Of a DNA stretch of 64,000 bases, positions 33,251 through 42,195 are shown in pieces. The DNA lies in contig NZ_JAIOAP010000001.1 in NCBI RefSeq assembly GCF_021190915.1, forward strand, positions 496,001 through 560,000. The letters run 5' to 3'. Position 1 is the stretch's first letter, and every line of letters begins with the position of its first letter. The position numbers and the translations under genes are program-made. Under the pieces are notes generated by a model, which saw only the letters and a program-made list of their open reading frames with translations, did not search any database and was not told where the DNA came from. Origin of the DNA: Cohnella silvisoli (lineage in GTDB: Bacteria; Bacillota; Bacilli; Paenibacillales; Paenibacillaceae).

Positions 33251-34138
33251 GTGAATAGGGGAAAAGACATTTTTATTTTCAATATTATCGCATTTATTAT
33301 TGTTGGCATCGTTGGAGGAGCGGCGATAATACCATTTGTCATGCTTCTGGTGGGCTCCTTTCAATCCGAGGACTCCATCTTGCAACACGGATATTCCCTC
33401 ATTCCCAGAACCTTCGATCTTGGCGCGTACAAGTTTATTTTCGATCAACCGGCCAAAATCATTCAAAGTTACGGGGTGACCCTATTCATTACAGTAGCGG
33501 GAACGGGCTTGTCGCTCTTCTTCTCTTCCATGGCGGCGTACGTACTTGCAAGGAAAGATGTCAAGTATCGCAATCCGATGGCGTTCTACTTGTTCTTTAC
33601 GACTCTCTTCAGCGCCGGACTCGTCCCCTATTATATGCTGATCACTAATTATCTGTTTCTTAGAAATACGATATCGATTCTGCTCTTGTCCGGGATGTTC
33701 AACGTCCTTTATATCTTGATTCTGAGAACCTATATCGCGAACAGCATTCCCGATTCCATATCGGAATCCGCGAAGATCGACGGAGCGAATGACTTCTCCA
33801 TTTTCATGAAGGTTATCCTGCCGTTGCTCAAGCCTGCTCTTGCCTCTATCGGTTTGTTCGTGGCGCTTGGATACTGGAACGATTGGTATACCGCAACCTT
33901 ATTCATCACGGAAGAGAAGCTGTTTCCGCTTCAATACACGCTCTACAAGCTTCTAAGCTCTACAACGTTCGCCAAGCAGCTTCTGGAAGGCAACGGCGCG
34001 GTCTCCGCGATCGAACTGCCTCAGCAGACGGTCAAGCTGGCCTTAACCGTTGTTGCAACGGGACCGATCGTACTGGCATACCCTTTCGTTCAGAAATATT
34101 TCGTTTCCGGTCTCACGATCGGTTCCGTCAAAGGCTAA
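33251..34138 (+). CDS. YtcP-type sugar ABC transporter permease
   Basis: 295 aa membrane partner permease. The start is GTG 33251 with GGGAAGGTGG upstream. The EAA loop is ISESAKIDGANDFSIFMKVILPLL, followed by GYWNDWYTA. The C-terminus YFVSGLTIGSVKG is typical of the subfamily. It sits between the LplB-type permease and the lipoprotein gene, in the usual order for Paenibacillus importers. Confidence 0.92.
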   Translation: MNRGKDIFIFNIIAFIIVGIVGGAAIIPFVMLLVGSFQSEDSILQHGYSLIPRTFDLGAYKFIFDQPAKIIQSYGVTLFITVAGTGLSLFFSSMAAYVLARKDVKYRNPMAFYLFFTTLFSAGLVPYYMLITNYLFLRNTISILLLSGMFNVLYILILRTYIANSIPDSISESAKIDGANDFSIFMKVILPLLKPALASIGLFVALGYWNDWYTATLFITEEKLFPLQYTLYKLLSSTTFAKQLLEGNGAVSAIELPQQTVKLALTVVATGPIVLAYPFVQKYFVSGLTIGSVKG

Positions 34139-34193
34139 GGTTAATCCCGCTAACCGGCGGTTTAACATACAAAAATCAGGGAGGTTACAAAAG

Positions 34194-35768
34194 ATGAGTA
34201 AGAAAAACAAAGTACTAAGCGTCACAGTTGCACTCTTGCTTAGCGTAATGATGGTCTTATCCGCATGTACGAAAAAAGAAAACTCCAATTCCGGCAGTTC
34301 GCCGGCGGCCGAGTCCAGTTCCTCCGAATCGTCCAACTCGTCACCGTCAGAGACTCAGAAGCCCCAGCTCGACAAAGTTACGCTTAAATTCGTTCTCCTC
34401 GGAGAAGCGCCCAAGGACAATGATGCGGTCATGGCCGAAGTGAACAAAAAGCTCGAAGCGGACATCAACGCGACGATCGAGCTGACGTATATTCCTTTTG
34501 CCGACATCGGCACGAAATATCCGTTGATTCTTGCTTCCCCGCAGGACTGGGATGTTATTTTCGGAAACGTAAGCTACGTCTCCAACGCTGCCAAAGGCGG
34601 TTATCATGAGATTACAATGGCAGATGTGGAGAAAAATATGCCTTTAACTCACAAGGCAACGTCCGAAGCCATGTGGACCGATGCTGTTGTGAATGGAAAA
34701 ATCTACATGATCCCTCAAACGTTCAAGGAGTTGGATGTAGGAACGGGCTTTTTCCGGGAAGATATCAGAAAAAAATATAACGTTCCTGAAATCAAAACGT
34801 TCAAAGACCTAGGACCTTACTTTCAAGCCATTAAAGACAACGAACCGGGCATGATGCCGGTAGATGGCACGTCTGACGACATTAAAAACCTCTTTGGCGG
34901 AATGCTGCAAGGCTGGAGCGCCTTCAAAGTCCAAAATTTGGTTAACTTCAATCCGGAGAACAAAGATTACAAGTTAACGGGTCTTCTCGATCCGGAATTC
35001 GCTGCAATCTATACCGATGCTGCCAAAACGATGAAGGATTGGGCGGATAAAGGTTTGCTTCCGAAAAACGCCTTTGCCCAGAAAACGTCCGGATTAGACT
35101 TGTTGAAAGCAGGGAAATCCGGGTACTATATGACCGCGTTCGAGAACTACGCCCAGTTAAGCTCCGATATGACCGCTAAGGGCTGGGAACTTGGCGGTAT
35201 AAACAACGTGACTCCGAACGGAACGGCCATGATTAGAACGGCAACGGGCAATGGCTTCTCCTTCTCTCCAATATCCAAAAATTATGAAAGAGCTTTGATG
35301 GCCATCGATCTGCTTCATCAAGAACCGTCCTATAATATGTTGCTTGCCTTCGGGATCGAAGGGAAAAACTACAACATGGTGGATGGCAAGCTGGCCATCA
35401 TTAATGCCGATCCGAATCCTTATCCGATGTATGGAGCCGGTTGGTGGTCCAACAACCGCGACCAATGGCCGCCGCTCGAAAGCTATACGCAGCAATATAT
35501 CGACACGAAAAAAGCACTGCTTGAGAAAGCTTCCCCTTATTTGCTGAACGGCTTTAACGTAGATGAAACCAATATCAAAACAGAAGTAGCCAATATTAAC
35601 AACGTGTATAAGCAGTACGCGATTCCGATTGAGCTTGGAATCGTGAAAGACGTGGATGCGGCAGTCGCCCAACTGGTCGAGAAATACAAAAAAGCCGGCG
35701 CGCAAAAAGTGGTGGACGAAGTCAAACGGCAAGCAGCTGATTTCATTAAATCGAAACAAGTCAAATGA
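34194..35768 (+). CDS. LplA-type solute-binding lipoprotein
   Basis: 524 aa extracellular lipoprotein. ATG 34194 is chosen because GGGAGG lies 9 bases upstream and the product begins with a normal signal peptide ending in the lipobox VLSAC (C25), then a Ser-rich linker; the frame is open back to 34050 without a signal peptide. The mature part shows LLGEAPKDNDAVMAEVNKKL and FREDIRKKYNVPEIKTFKDL. Its stop overlaps the ATG of the GH2 remnant (ATGA), which shows that a GH2 enzyme was once coupled to this importer. Confidence 0.92.
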   Translation: MSKKNKVLSVTVALLLSVMMVLSACTKKENSNSGSSPAAESSSSESSNSSPSETQKPQLDKVTLKFVLLGEAPKDNDAVMAEVNKKLEADINATIELTYIPFADIGTKYPLILASPQDWDVIFGNVSYVSNAAKGGYHEITMADVEKNMPLTHKATSEAMWTDAVVNGKIYMIPQTFKELDVGTGFFREDIRKKYNVPEIKTFKDLGPYFQAIKDNEPGMMPVDGTSDDIKNLFGGMLQGWSAFKVQNLVNFNPENKDYKLTGLLDPEFAAIYTDAAKTMKDWADKGLLPKNAFAQKTSGLDLLKAGKSGYYMTAFENYAQLSSDMTAKGWELGGINNVTPNGTAMIRTATGNGFSFSPISKNYERALMAIDLLHQEPSYNMLLAFGIEGKNYNMVDGKLAIINADPNPYPMYGAGWWSNNRDQWPPLESYTQQYIDTKKALLEKASPYLLNGFNVDETNIKTEVANINNVYKQYAIPIELGIVKDVDAAVAQLVEKYKKAGAQKVVDEVKRQAADFIKSKQVK

Positions 35769-36053
35769 AAGAAAGCTTGATCAGGGCTGAATATCCAAGG
35801 CCGCAGTTCGTTCGGAACGACTGGCTGAATTTGAACGGAACATGGCAATTCGCGTTTGACGATGAACGAGTTGGTGAGCGGGACTTGTGGCATATGTCCG
35901 AAGAGCCGTTCGATCGGCAAATCCTGGTGCCCTTCTGTCGGTATGGGTTAACGGATCATCGAGCAGGAAATCAACGGTTTGCTCACTTATGACAGGAAAC
36001 CCAAACTGCCGTTCGAGAAGATTAGGGCGGTCATGGAAGGCAAGCCGGTATAA
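35765..36053 (+). pseudogene. GH2 glycosidase remnant with a large internal deletion
   Basis: The first ~57 codons (IRAEYPRPQFVRNDWLNLNG, TWQFAFDDE) are the N-terminal sugar-binding domain start of a GH2 beta-galactosidase/glucuronidase-like enzyme. The homology breaks at QILVPF. In another frame the sequence IIEQEINGLLTYDRKPKLPF and AVMEGKPV, then TAA 36051-36053, looks like the last 30-40 residues of such an enzyme. Nearly the whole catalytic part has been deleted. The gene starts within the stop of the lipoprotein gene. Confidence 0.75.
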
Positions 36054-36082
36054 CGCCAAATCCCGAAACGATTAACGATTAA

Positions 36083-36104
36083 GGCAGCTCTTTCCGAGCT
36101 GCCC
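36083..36104 (+). terminator. terminator-like hairpin after the GH2 remnant
   Basis: GGCAGCTC-TTTCC-GAGCTGCC, a perfect 8-bp stem, followed by a weak T content. It ends the importer operon and precedes the secreted-enzyme block. Confidence 0.55.
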
Positions 36105-36119
36105 CTCATACGCCGTTAA

Positions 36120-36135
36120 TTGATAACGCTTACAA
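36120..36135 (+). promoter_or_regulatory. cre-like site (CcpA), one mismatch
   Basis: TTGATAACGCTTACAA fits the cre consensus except for one T in place of A. It lies about 105 bases before the propeller glycosidase gene, a usual place for catabolite repression. Confidence 0.4.
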
Positions 36136-36240
36136 TATTTTGAAAGGGGGGATTCAATAACATTTGAAGTTATGAAGTTAAAGAGGTGTTGATAGCAGCT
36201 ACAGTGCACTCCCTTACCTAAATTAGAGAGGTGGATTCGT

Positions 36241-38814
36241 ATGCAGAAACATTCAGGATTACAAATTCGATTGCAAATGATTCTGATTTTGATTTGCTTG
36301 TGTTGCGCGATTGTTGCATTTCCGATTTCTACATCCGCCGTTGCCACTGGCAGTACTTCAGCAGGATGGAATATATTCGATCCGTCGGGAGGTGGGAAAT
36401 ACCGATATGGTCCATCCATGATATTGAATGCGGACAATAGCATCGATATGTGGACATGCTCCTATGGAACCGTGGAAGAGTGGGACTATATCCGATACAA
36501 GCGTTCTACGGACGGCGGCGTTACCTGGGGGACGGAATCGATCGCTCTTAAGCCAACTCCCGGTTCGGTGGACGCGAATTCCGTTTGCGACCCGGGCGTT
36601 GTAAAGTTCGGCGGCTATTACTATATGGGCTATACATCCACTCAAAATTCCTTAGGAACGGATAATGACGTATTTGTCGCGCGCTCGAGCAGCGTAACCG
36701 GTCCATGGGAAAAGTGGAACGGCAGCGGGTGGGGAGGAAATCCACAGCCTTTCATTGTCTTTAATGATCCTCTCATCGACAAGTATGGGGCAGGGGAACC
36801 GAGTTTTGTAGTCAAAGATTCAACTCTCTATATTTACTACACATGGAGCAGCCGGGACCCGGTGACAGGAAGAGAAATCGAACAAATGAGGGTTCGTACG
36901 GCGTCCATCTCGAATGCCAATTGGCCGGGGGCAACCGTATATCAAGGAGTTGCGATCAATAAGGAGCTGGAAGAGGATTCAGCCGATTTTAAATATGTGC
37001 CTTCCATAAACAAGTTTATTGCCGTTAGCACCGCCATGCGTATGGGACCGTTTGCATATATCAAGTTATACGAGTCAACGGACGGGATCACATATAAGCC
37101 AGGCACCTTGCCTAAAAATTATATCAACATCGCCGCGCACAATGCCGGTATTACAGGTGATGAGCTTGGCCATTTCGATACAGCCAAGAACAACCGGATT
37201 GCTTATGCTTACGGGACCAAATGGGCTTACTGGTACACGGCAATGAACCCATTCACGCTGACTGATGACAATCTTCCTGCGGTCCCCAGAATCAAAGCCG
37301 TTATTCCCCAAAATGGGCAGGTTGAGCTCCACTTTCGGACGACGGGCATTTCGGGTGAAACCTACAAGATCAAATATGGTACCGTTAGCGGTTCTTATCC
37401 GAACACGATTACAGGGGTGACAAGCAGTCCCTATACCGTAACCGGACTGACGAACGGGACACCGTATTATTTCACTGTCACGGCGTCGAATGCCAGCGGC
37501 GACAGCGGCAGTTCTGCACAGGCTGCTGCCGTTCCTCTCGCTTACAGTGCCTCTCCGCGAGTCGGCGTAACTGCCTCGTCCCAGTTAAGCGGCTGGGAAG
37601 CATCGAAGGCAATCGACGGGTTTGTTTCGACGGTCTGGTCATCGGTTGATCATAATACTTCGTTGGCACAGGAGTGGATCACGGTGGATACCGGCGCCAA
37701 TCGGATGATCAAGCGAACCACGTTGACGCCGCGGCTTCCCGAAGAATTCGGATACCCCGGCCCGTTCGCCATTCAAGTGAGCACGGACAATTCCAACTGG
37801 GTAACCGCTGATATTGATGTCGGCCACTACAAGGTTGAGCCGAATGCCCGGCATGTCTATGAATTCAATGAGCCGTTGTATGGCCGGTATGTCCGATTTT
37901 TTACCGGTAATTTAGGATTCGACCAATATCAGCCGAGGATTCATTACTTTCAACTTTCCGATATTTCCATTGAAGATATCCCGTACGGCATCACTGCCTC
38001 TTCATCTCTTTCAGGCTGGGGATCGGAAAGGGCTTTGGACGGATTGAGTACGACGGATTATTCCAGCGTTAGTTCGTCTTCTGCCGCCACCGTTCAATGG
38101 TTGTCGGAGGATTTAGGCGCAGTACAGCCTGTTCAAGGAGTACTGCTTACTCCCCGTGCATCCGGTTTAGGCTTCCCTGTCGATTTCAAATTCCAGTCCA
38201 GCAACGACGGGGTCGCCTGGAGCGATATAAGCGGTGCATCGTATGTTTCTTATCCGAATCCAGGTTCCGCTGCGCAGACCTTTAAGTTCACATCCCCGGT
38301 ATCTACCCGCTTTTTGCGATTGTATGCGACAAAACTCGGGAGCGATAACTATTCGAATTACTATTTGCAAATGTCAGAAATGAAGGTGGATCTTCTCCCG
38401 AAACGTACGGCCTCAAGCTCTTCATCGCTTTCCGGTTGGGGGGCAGCCAACGCGGTCGATAATCAAATAGGGACGATTTACTCTAGCATCGGACATGCCT
38501 CGAGTAATTCAACAGAGTGGATTTCAATCGATACGGGATCCGTTCAAGCTTGGAGTCAATTGCGCATCCGTCCGCGAGACACATATGGATTCCCTGAGGA
38601 CTTTAAGATTCAGTCCAGCAATGACGGCAGCACTTGGTCAGATATTATTGGGCAAAGCTATACCGATTACTATAATCCGGAAGCGACAACGCAAGTATTT
38701 CCATTCAGTACGCTCGTGAATGCAAGATACTTCAGGATCTACGCCACCAAACTGAGAGCAGACAATTATGGTATCTATTATTTGCAAATGGATGAGATCA
38801 TAGCTGATCGTTGA
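36241..38814 (+). CDS. secreted beta-propeller glycosidase-like protein with FN3 and three CBM32 domains
   Basis: 857 aa exported protein. The signal peptide (about residues 1-32) ends near STSAVA. Residues ~35-340 look like a five-bladed propeller of the GH43/GH117-like type: YGPSMIL, DPGVVKFGGYYYMGYTS, GAGEPSFVVKDSTLYIYYTW, YVPSINKFIAVST. The sequence does not fix the family or linkage. An FN3 domain follows (about 348-435, ending with GLTNGTPYYFTVTASNASG). Three F5/8 type C (CBM32) modules follow at about 440-577, 580-718 and 720-857, each beginning with (S)SLSGWG or SQLSGWE and containing FKFQSSNDG- or FKIQSSNDG-type strands. GAGAGGTGG precedes the ATG. First of three very large secreted enzymes in a row. 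Confidence 0.78.
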   Translation: MQKHSGLQIRLQMILILICLCCAIVAFPISTSAVATGSTSAGWNIFDPSGGGKYRYGPSMILNADNSIDMWTCSYGTVEEWDYIRYKRSTDGGVTWGTESIALKPTPGSVDANSVCDPGVVKFGGYYYMGYTSTQNSLGTDNDVFVARSSSVTGPWEKWNGSGWGGNPQPFIVFNDPLIDKYGAGEPSFVVKDSTLYIYYTWSSRDPVTGREIEQMRVRTASISNANWPGATVYQGVAINKELEEDSADFKYVPSINKFIAVSTAMRMGPFAYIKLYESTDGITYKPGTLPKNYINIAAHNAGITGDELGHFDTAKNNRIAYAYGTKWAYWYTAMNPFTLTDDNLPAVPRIKAVIPQNGQVELHFRTTGISGETYKIKYGTVSGSYPNTITGVTSSPYTVTGLTNGTPYYFTVTASNASGDSGSSAQAAAVPLAYSASPRVGVTASSQLSGWEASKAIDGFVSTVWSSVDHNTSLAQEWITVDTGANRMIKRTTLTPRLPEEFGYPGPFAIQVSTDNSNWVTADIDVGHYKVEPNARHVYEFNEPLYGRYVRFFTGNLGFDQYQPRIHYFQLSDISIEDIPYGITASSSLSGWGSERALDGLSTTDYSSVSSSSAATVQWLSEDLGAVQPVQGVLLTPRASGLGFPVDFKFQSSNDGVAWSDISGASYVSYPNPGSAAQTFKFTSPVSTRFLRLYATKLGSDNYSNYYLQMSEMKVDLLPKRTASSSSSLSGWGAANAVDNQIGTIYSSIGHASSNSTEWISIDTGSVQAWSQLRIRPRDTYGFPEDFKIQSSNDGSTWSDIIGQSYTDYYNPEATTQVFPFSTLVNARYFRIYATKLRADNYGIYYLQMDEIIADR

Positions 38815-38862
38815 TTCCGGTTCCGACGTCCGGAAACATCACTATTCGAGGAGGGGTTGAGG

Positions 38863-41800
38863 ATGAGAGCTTATTTTACCGGATTGTTGTCATCCAAGTA
38901 TCAGATTGCTTTCGTCATTATTTTTATGGGTTGCTTGTTCCTTCTGCCAAAAACCGGATATGCTGTGGGTGGCGGCGGCTGGACGAAACTTTATTCGATT
39001 GACGGCACATCCACGGATTCCATGATTTCCGCAGGCCAAACAAGGGGAGAGCAATTTTATTCCGCCGATTCCTTTAATTCGCTTAGAGTCTTGTGCCCCA
39101 GTTATTCGAATAATATTGGCAGTCTCACGCTAAAGTTGTATCGGTGGAATGCAGATTACGCAACGACGGTTGCGGGAACGTCCATTGCCTCTCAAACCTA
39201 CACGAATTTCGCGGACAATGCCTGGCTGCAGTTGAATTTTGCAACTCAAGCCTCCGGCAATTATTTGTGGGTGCTCAGTAATCCGGTCGAAACCGTGGGC
39301 GTATGGACGTATACGGCCAGCACGCATCCATCGACCGCGTACTTGAATGGAAGCTCCTCGGGACTAGCTGGATATGATTATGTATCTGAAGTATACGATC
39401 TTGGAACGGCTCCGAATGTCGTTCCCAGCTTGCGGGAATGGACTAGCGACGCGGGAGATTTCAGTCTTGCAGTCGGTTCCCGGATCGCAGTCGATAGTGC
39501 ATATAACACGGCTCTTGCCGATACGGCCAATACGTTCCGGGAAGACATGCTGGCGCTTACCGGCCTCACGCTCAATGTCGTGACGACAACCAGTCCGGCG
39601 GCGGGAGATTTCTATCTTACGCTGAACAACACGGATTCGGGTATCGGCAGCGAAGGTTACATCATGCAAGCCGCCAACTACGTCACGATAAAAGCCAACA
39701 GTGCCAAAGGAGTATTTTACGGTACGCGTACGGCGCTTCAAATACTGAATCAAAGTCCGGACAAGACCAGCATCCCTAAAGGCACGGCAAGAGATTATCC
39801 GGCCTATAAAGAACGCGGATTCATGCTTGACGTGGCGCGCAAATATTTTACGGTTGACAGCATTAAAGACACCATCAAATTTCTGTCATGGCACAAAATG
39901 AATGACTTGCACATTCATTTTTCGGATAACGATGCTTTTCGACTAGTCAGTACGACATACCCGGGACTCGCTGCCACCCAAAGTTATTCCCATGCGGATT
40001 TGCAGGATATTCAAGATTTCGCCCGAAAATATCAGGTCACGATCACGCCCGAAATTGATCTGCCCGGGCACGCATTTGCCATCACGTCTTATTTGCCCTC
40101 TATTAAGAATCAGACTTGGAGCGACGTGATAGACCTCTCGCTTCCGGATACGTTCACTTTCGTGAACAACCTTCTCGATGAATTCGTCCCCTTGTTCGAG
40201 GCTCCCGATTTCCATCTGGGGGCGGACGAAACGCCGAATGATGCCCGAGGCTTCCCTTATTTTGACCGTCACGTAGATGCGGATACCCGCACGCATAACT
40301 ATGCGCTTGCCCAAGGGTACTCGACGGCAGGTGAGCTGTACCGCAAGTTTATCAATGATTACAACACCGTTCTGAAGAACAAAGGAAAGAAGACGAGAGT
40401 ATGGGCATGGTTCGACACCCTTCCGGGCAATATTCCGATCAGTAACGACATCGTATATGACGCTTGGTTGGCAGACGGGATCCAATCCATATCGCAGAGA
40501 GGGTTCCAAATCATCAACTCGTCTGCCAGGTATCTGTACAGCGTTCCGGGCACAGACTGGCAAAGCGATAATGTTTATTTGTATCAAACATGGAAACCGA
40601 ATATGTTCGACTCTTTCAACACTTCCAATCAGTTGTCAGGGGCAGACCCGAACATACTCGGAGTTAAATTCAACAACTGGAATGACATCTCGGTGGCCAA
40701 AGGCTTCACGGAAAAAGAAATTGCCAAAATCGTAGCTTCCCCCTTGAGAATTGTTTCCGAAAAGACTTGGGGAGGTCCCCAATCCGTCGAAGGTTATGCG
40801 GCATTCCTGAACCGTTCGGCGCTGGCGGGAGAACCTCCGGGGCTCATTACACTGGGAGGAAATGCGCCGATCAATCTGGCTTTGACAAGACCCGTAACGA
40901 CTTCCTCCAATGTGAACGGCAATCTTGCAGGCATGAATGCCGTTGACGGAGCGGCGACGACAAGGTGGGCCAGCGCCGAAGGCATTGATCCGCAATGGAT
41001 TTACGTGGATTTGGGCACTCCTTCGAATTTCAATCGAATAAAGCTGAATTGGGAGACGGCATACGCGGTATCGTACACGGTTTCCGTCTCCAACGATGCC
41101 GCGAACTGGACAACCGTTTACTCGACGACATCCGGCGACGGCGGGATTGACGATGTCAGCCTCCCCACCGTTTCCGCGAGATACGTGAGAGTGCACGGCA
41201 CGCAGAGAGCGACGGCATGGGGCTATTCGTTATGGGATTTAGGCGTCTATTACGATCTGCCGGCCGGCAATAATTATGCATTGAACAAGACGGCAACGGC
41301 ATCCTCCGTATACCCGTCATCGACGAATGCCTCCAACGTACTCGACGGCAACGAGGCGACCAGATGGTCCAGCAATGAAGGCGTCGATCCGCAATGGATC
41401 AACATCGATCTCGGTCAGAACAGAACGATCAACAGAGTAAGGTTGAATTGGCAGGCAGCTTATGCTAAATCCTATAAAATTCAATTATCTACGGACTCCG
41501 TGAACTGGACGGACGTATATTCCACGACGACCGGTAATGGCGGCATCGACGATATCGAGTTTACGGCTGCAAGCGCGAGATATGTAAGGATGTATGGAAC
41601 GGAGAGAGGTACGGGCTGGGGTTACTCGCTGTTCGAATTCGGTGTTTATTACGACAATCCTGCGCAGACGAATTTGGCGCTTTCCAAGGCGGCAACCGCA
41701 TCCGGAACTTATCCGGCAGGGAACGCAGCCGGCAATGCAACCGATAGCAGCATGGCGACAAGGTGGTCGAGTCCGGAAGGTATCGATCCGCAATGGATCT

Positions 41801-42057
41801 ACGTTGACCTTGGCTCGGTGCAGAGCTTTAATGGCGTTAAGCTTTATTGGGAGTCCGCATATGGCAAAACCTATAAAATTCAGGTGTCCTATAATGCGTT
41901 AAGCTGGACCGATGTTTACCAGACTGTATCGGGGGACGGAGGCCTTGATTACATTCGCTTCCCGAGCGTTAACGCGAGGTATGTACGAATGTACGGATCG
42001 GAAAGAGGCACGGGCTGGGGATATTCCTTGTATAGCTTTAACGTGTATTCGAACTGA
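38863..42057 (+). CDS. secreted GH20 beta-N-acetylhexosaminidase with three CBM32 domains
   Basis: 1064 aa exported enzyme expected to release terminal GlcNAc/GalNAc from glycans. ATG 38863 follows AGGAGGGG by 6 bases; the TTG at 38857 is less likely. The signal peptide ends near TGYA. Residues ~30-185 form an unassigned beta domain. The GH20b-like domain and barrel follow (KERGFMLDVARKYFTVDSIK, HKMNDLHIHFSD, ITPEIDLPGHA). The catalytic pair D455-E456 in FHLGADETPN is the polarising Asp and acid Glu of substrate-assisted catalysis. Three CBM32 modules occupy about 670-800, 805-935 and 937-1064, each with the pattern TRWSS/A-EG(I/V)DPQWI-DLG and ending with GWGYSL. Confidence 0.95.
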   Translation: MRAYFTGLLSSKYQIAFVIIFMGCLFLLPKTGYAVGGGGWTKLYSIDGTSTDSMISAGQTRGEQFYSADSFNSLRVLCPSYSNNIGSLTLKLYRWNADYATTVAGTSIASQTYTNFADNAWLQLNFATQASGNYLWVLSNPVETVGVWTYTASTHPSTAYLNGSSSGLAGYDYVSEVYDLGTAPNVVPSLREWTSDAGDFSLAVGSRIAVDSAYNTALADTANTFREDMLALTGLTLNVVTTTSPAAGDFYLTLNNTDSGIGSEGYIMQAANYVTIKANSAKGVFYGTRTALQILNQSPDKTSIPKGTARDYPAYKERGFMLDVARKYFTVDSIKDTIKFLSWHKMNDLHIHFSDNDAFRLVSTTYPGLAATQSYSHADLQDIQDFARKYQVTITPEIDLPGHAFAITSYLPSIKNQTWSDVIDLSLPDTFTFVNNLLDEFVPLFEAPDFHLGADETPNDARGFPYFDRHVDADTRTHNYALAQGYSTAGELYRKFINDYNTVLKNKGKKTRVWAWFDTLPGNIPISNDIVYDAWLADGIQSISQRGFQIINSSARYLYSVPGTDWQSDNVYLYQTWKPNMFDSFNTSNQLSGADPNILGVKFNNWNDISVAKGFTEKEIAKIVASPLRIVSEKTWGGPQSVEGYAAFLNRSALAGEPPGLITLGGNAPINLALTRPVTTSSNVNGNLAGMNAVDGAATTRWASAEGIDPQWIYVDLGTPSNFNRIKLNWETAYAVSYTVSVSNDAANWTTVYSTTSGDGGIDDVSLPTVSARYVRVHGTQRATAWGYSLWDLGVYYDLPAGNNYALNKTATASSVYPSSTNASNVLDGNEATRWSSNEGVDPQWINIDLGQNRTINRVRLNWQAAYAKSYKIQLSTDSVNWTDVYSTTTGNGGIDDIEFTAASARYVRMYGTERGTGWGYSLFEFGVYYDNPAQTNLALSKAATASGTYPAGNAAGNATDSSMATRWSSPEGIDPQWIYVDLGSVQSFNGVKLYWESAYGKTYKIQVSYNALSWTDVYQTVSGDGGLDYIRFPSVNARYVRMYGSERGTGWGYSLYSFNVYSN

Positions 42058-42195
42058 CGGCATATTTTCAAAGGTACAAAATGCATCAATCGTCCGTTCG
42101 GAAAGGAGGTGAAACGGCTTCACTATCATCAGGTAAATAGGCAACCAGATAAGCAGGGAGGCATTAGTCATTATCTATAAAGGGAGGAAACGTAA

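Noticed and set aside
42106-42178. Small GTG-initiated frame (about 24 codons) with AAAGGAGG nearby
   Set aside because: The ribosome site overlaps the GTG itself, the peptide has no recognisable feature, and it can be leader sequence of the next gene.
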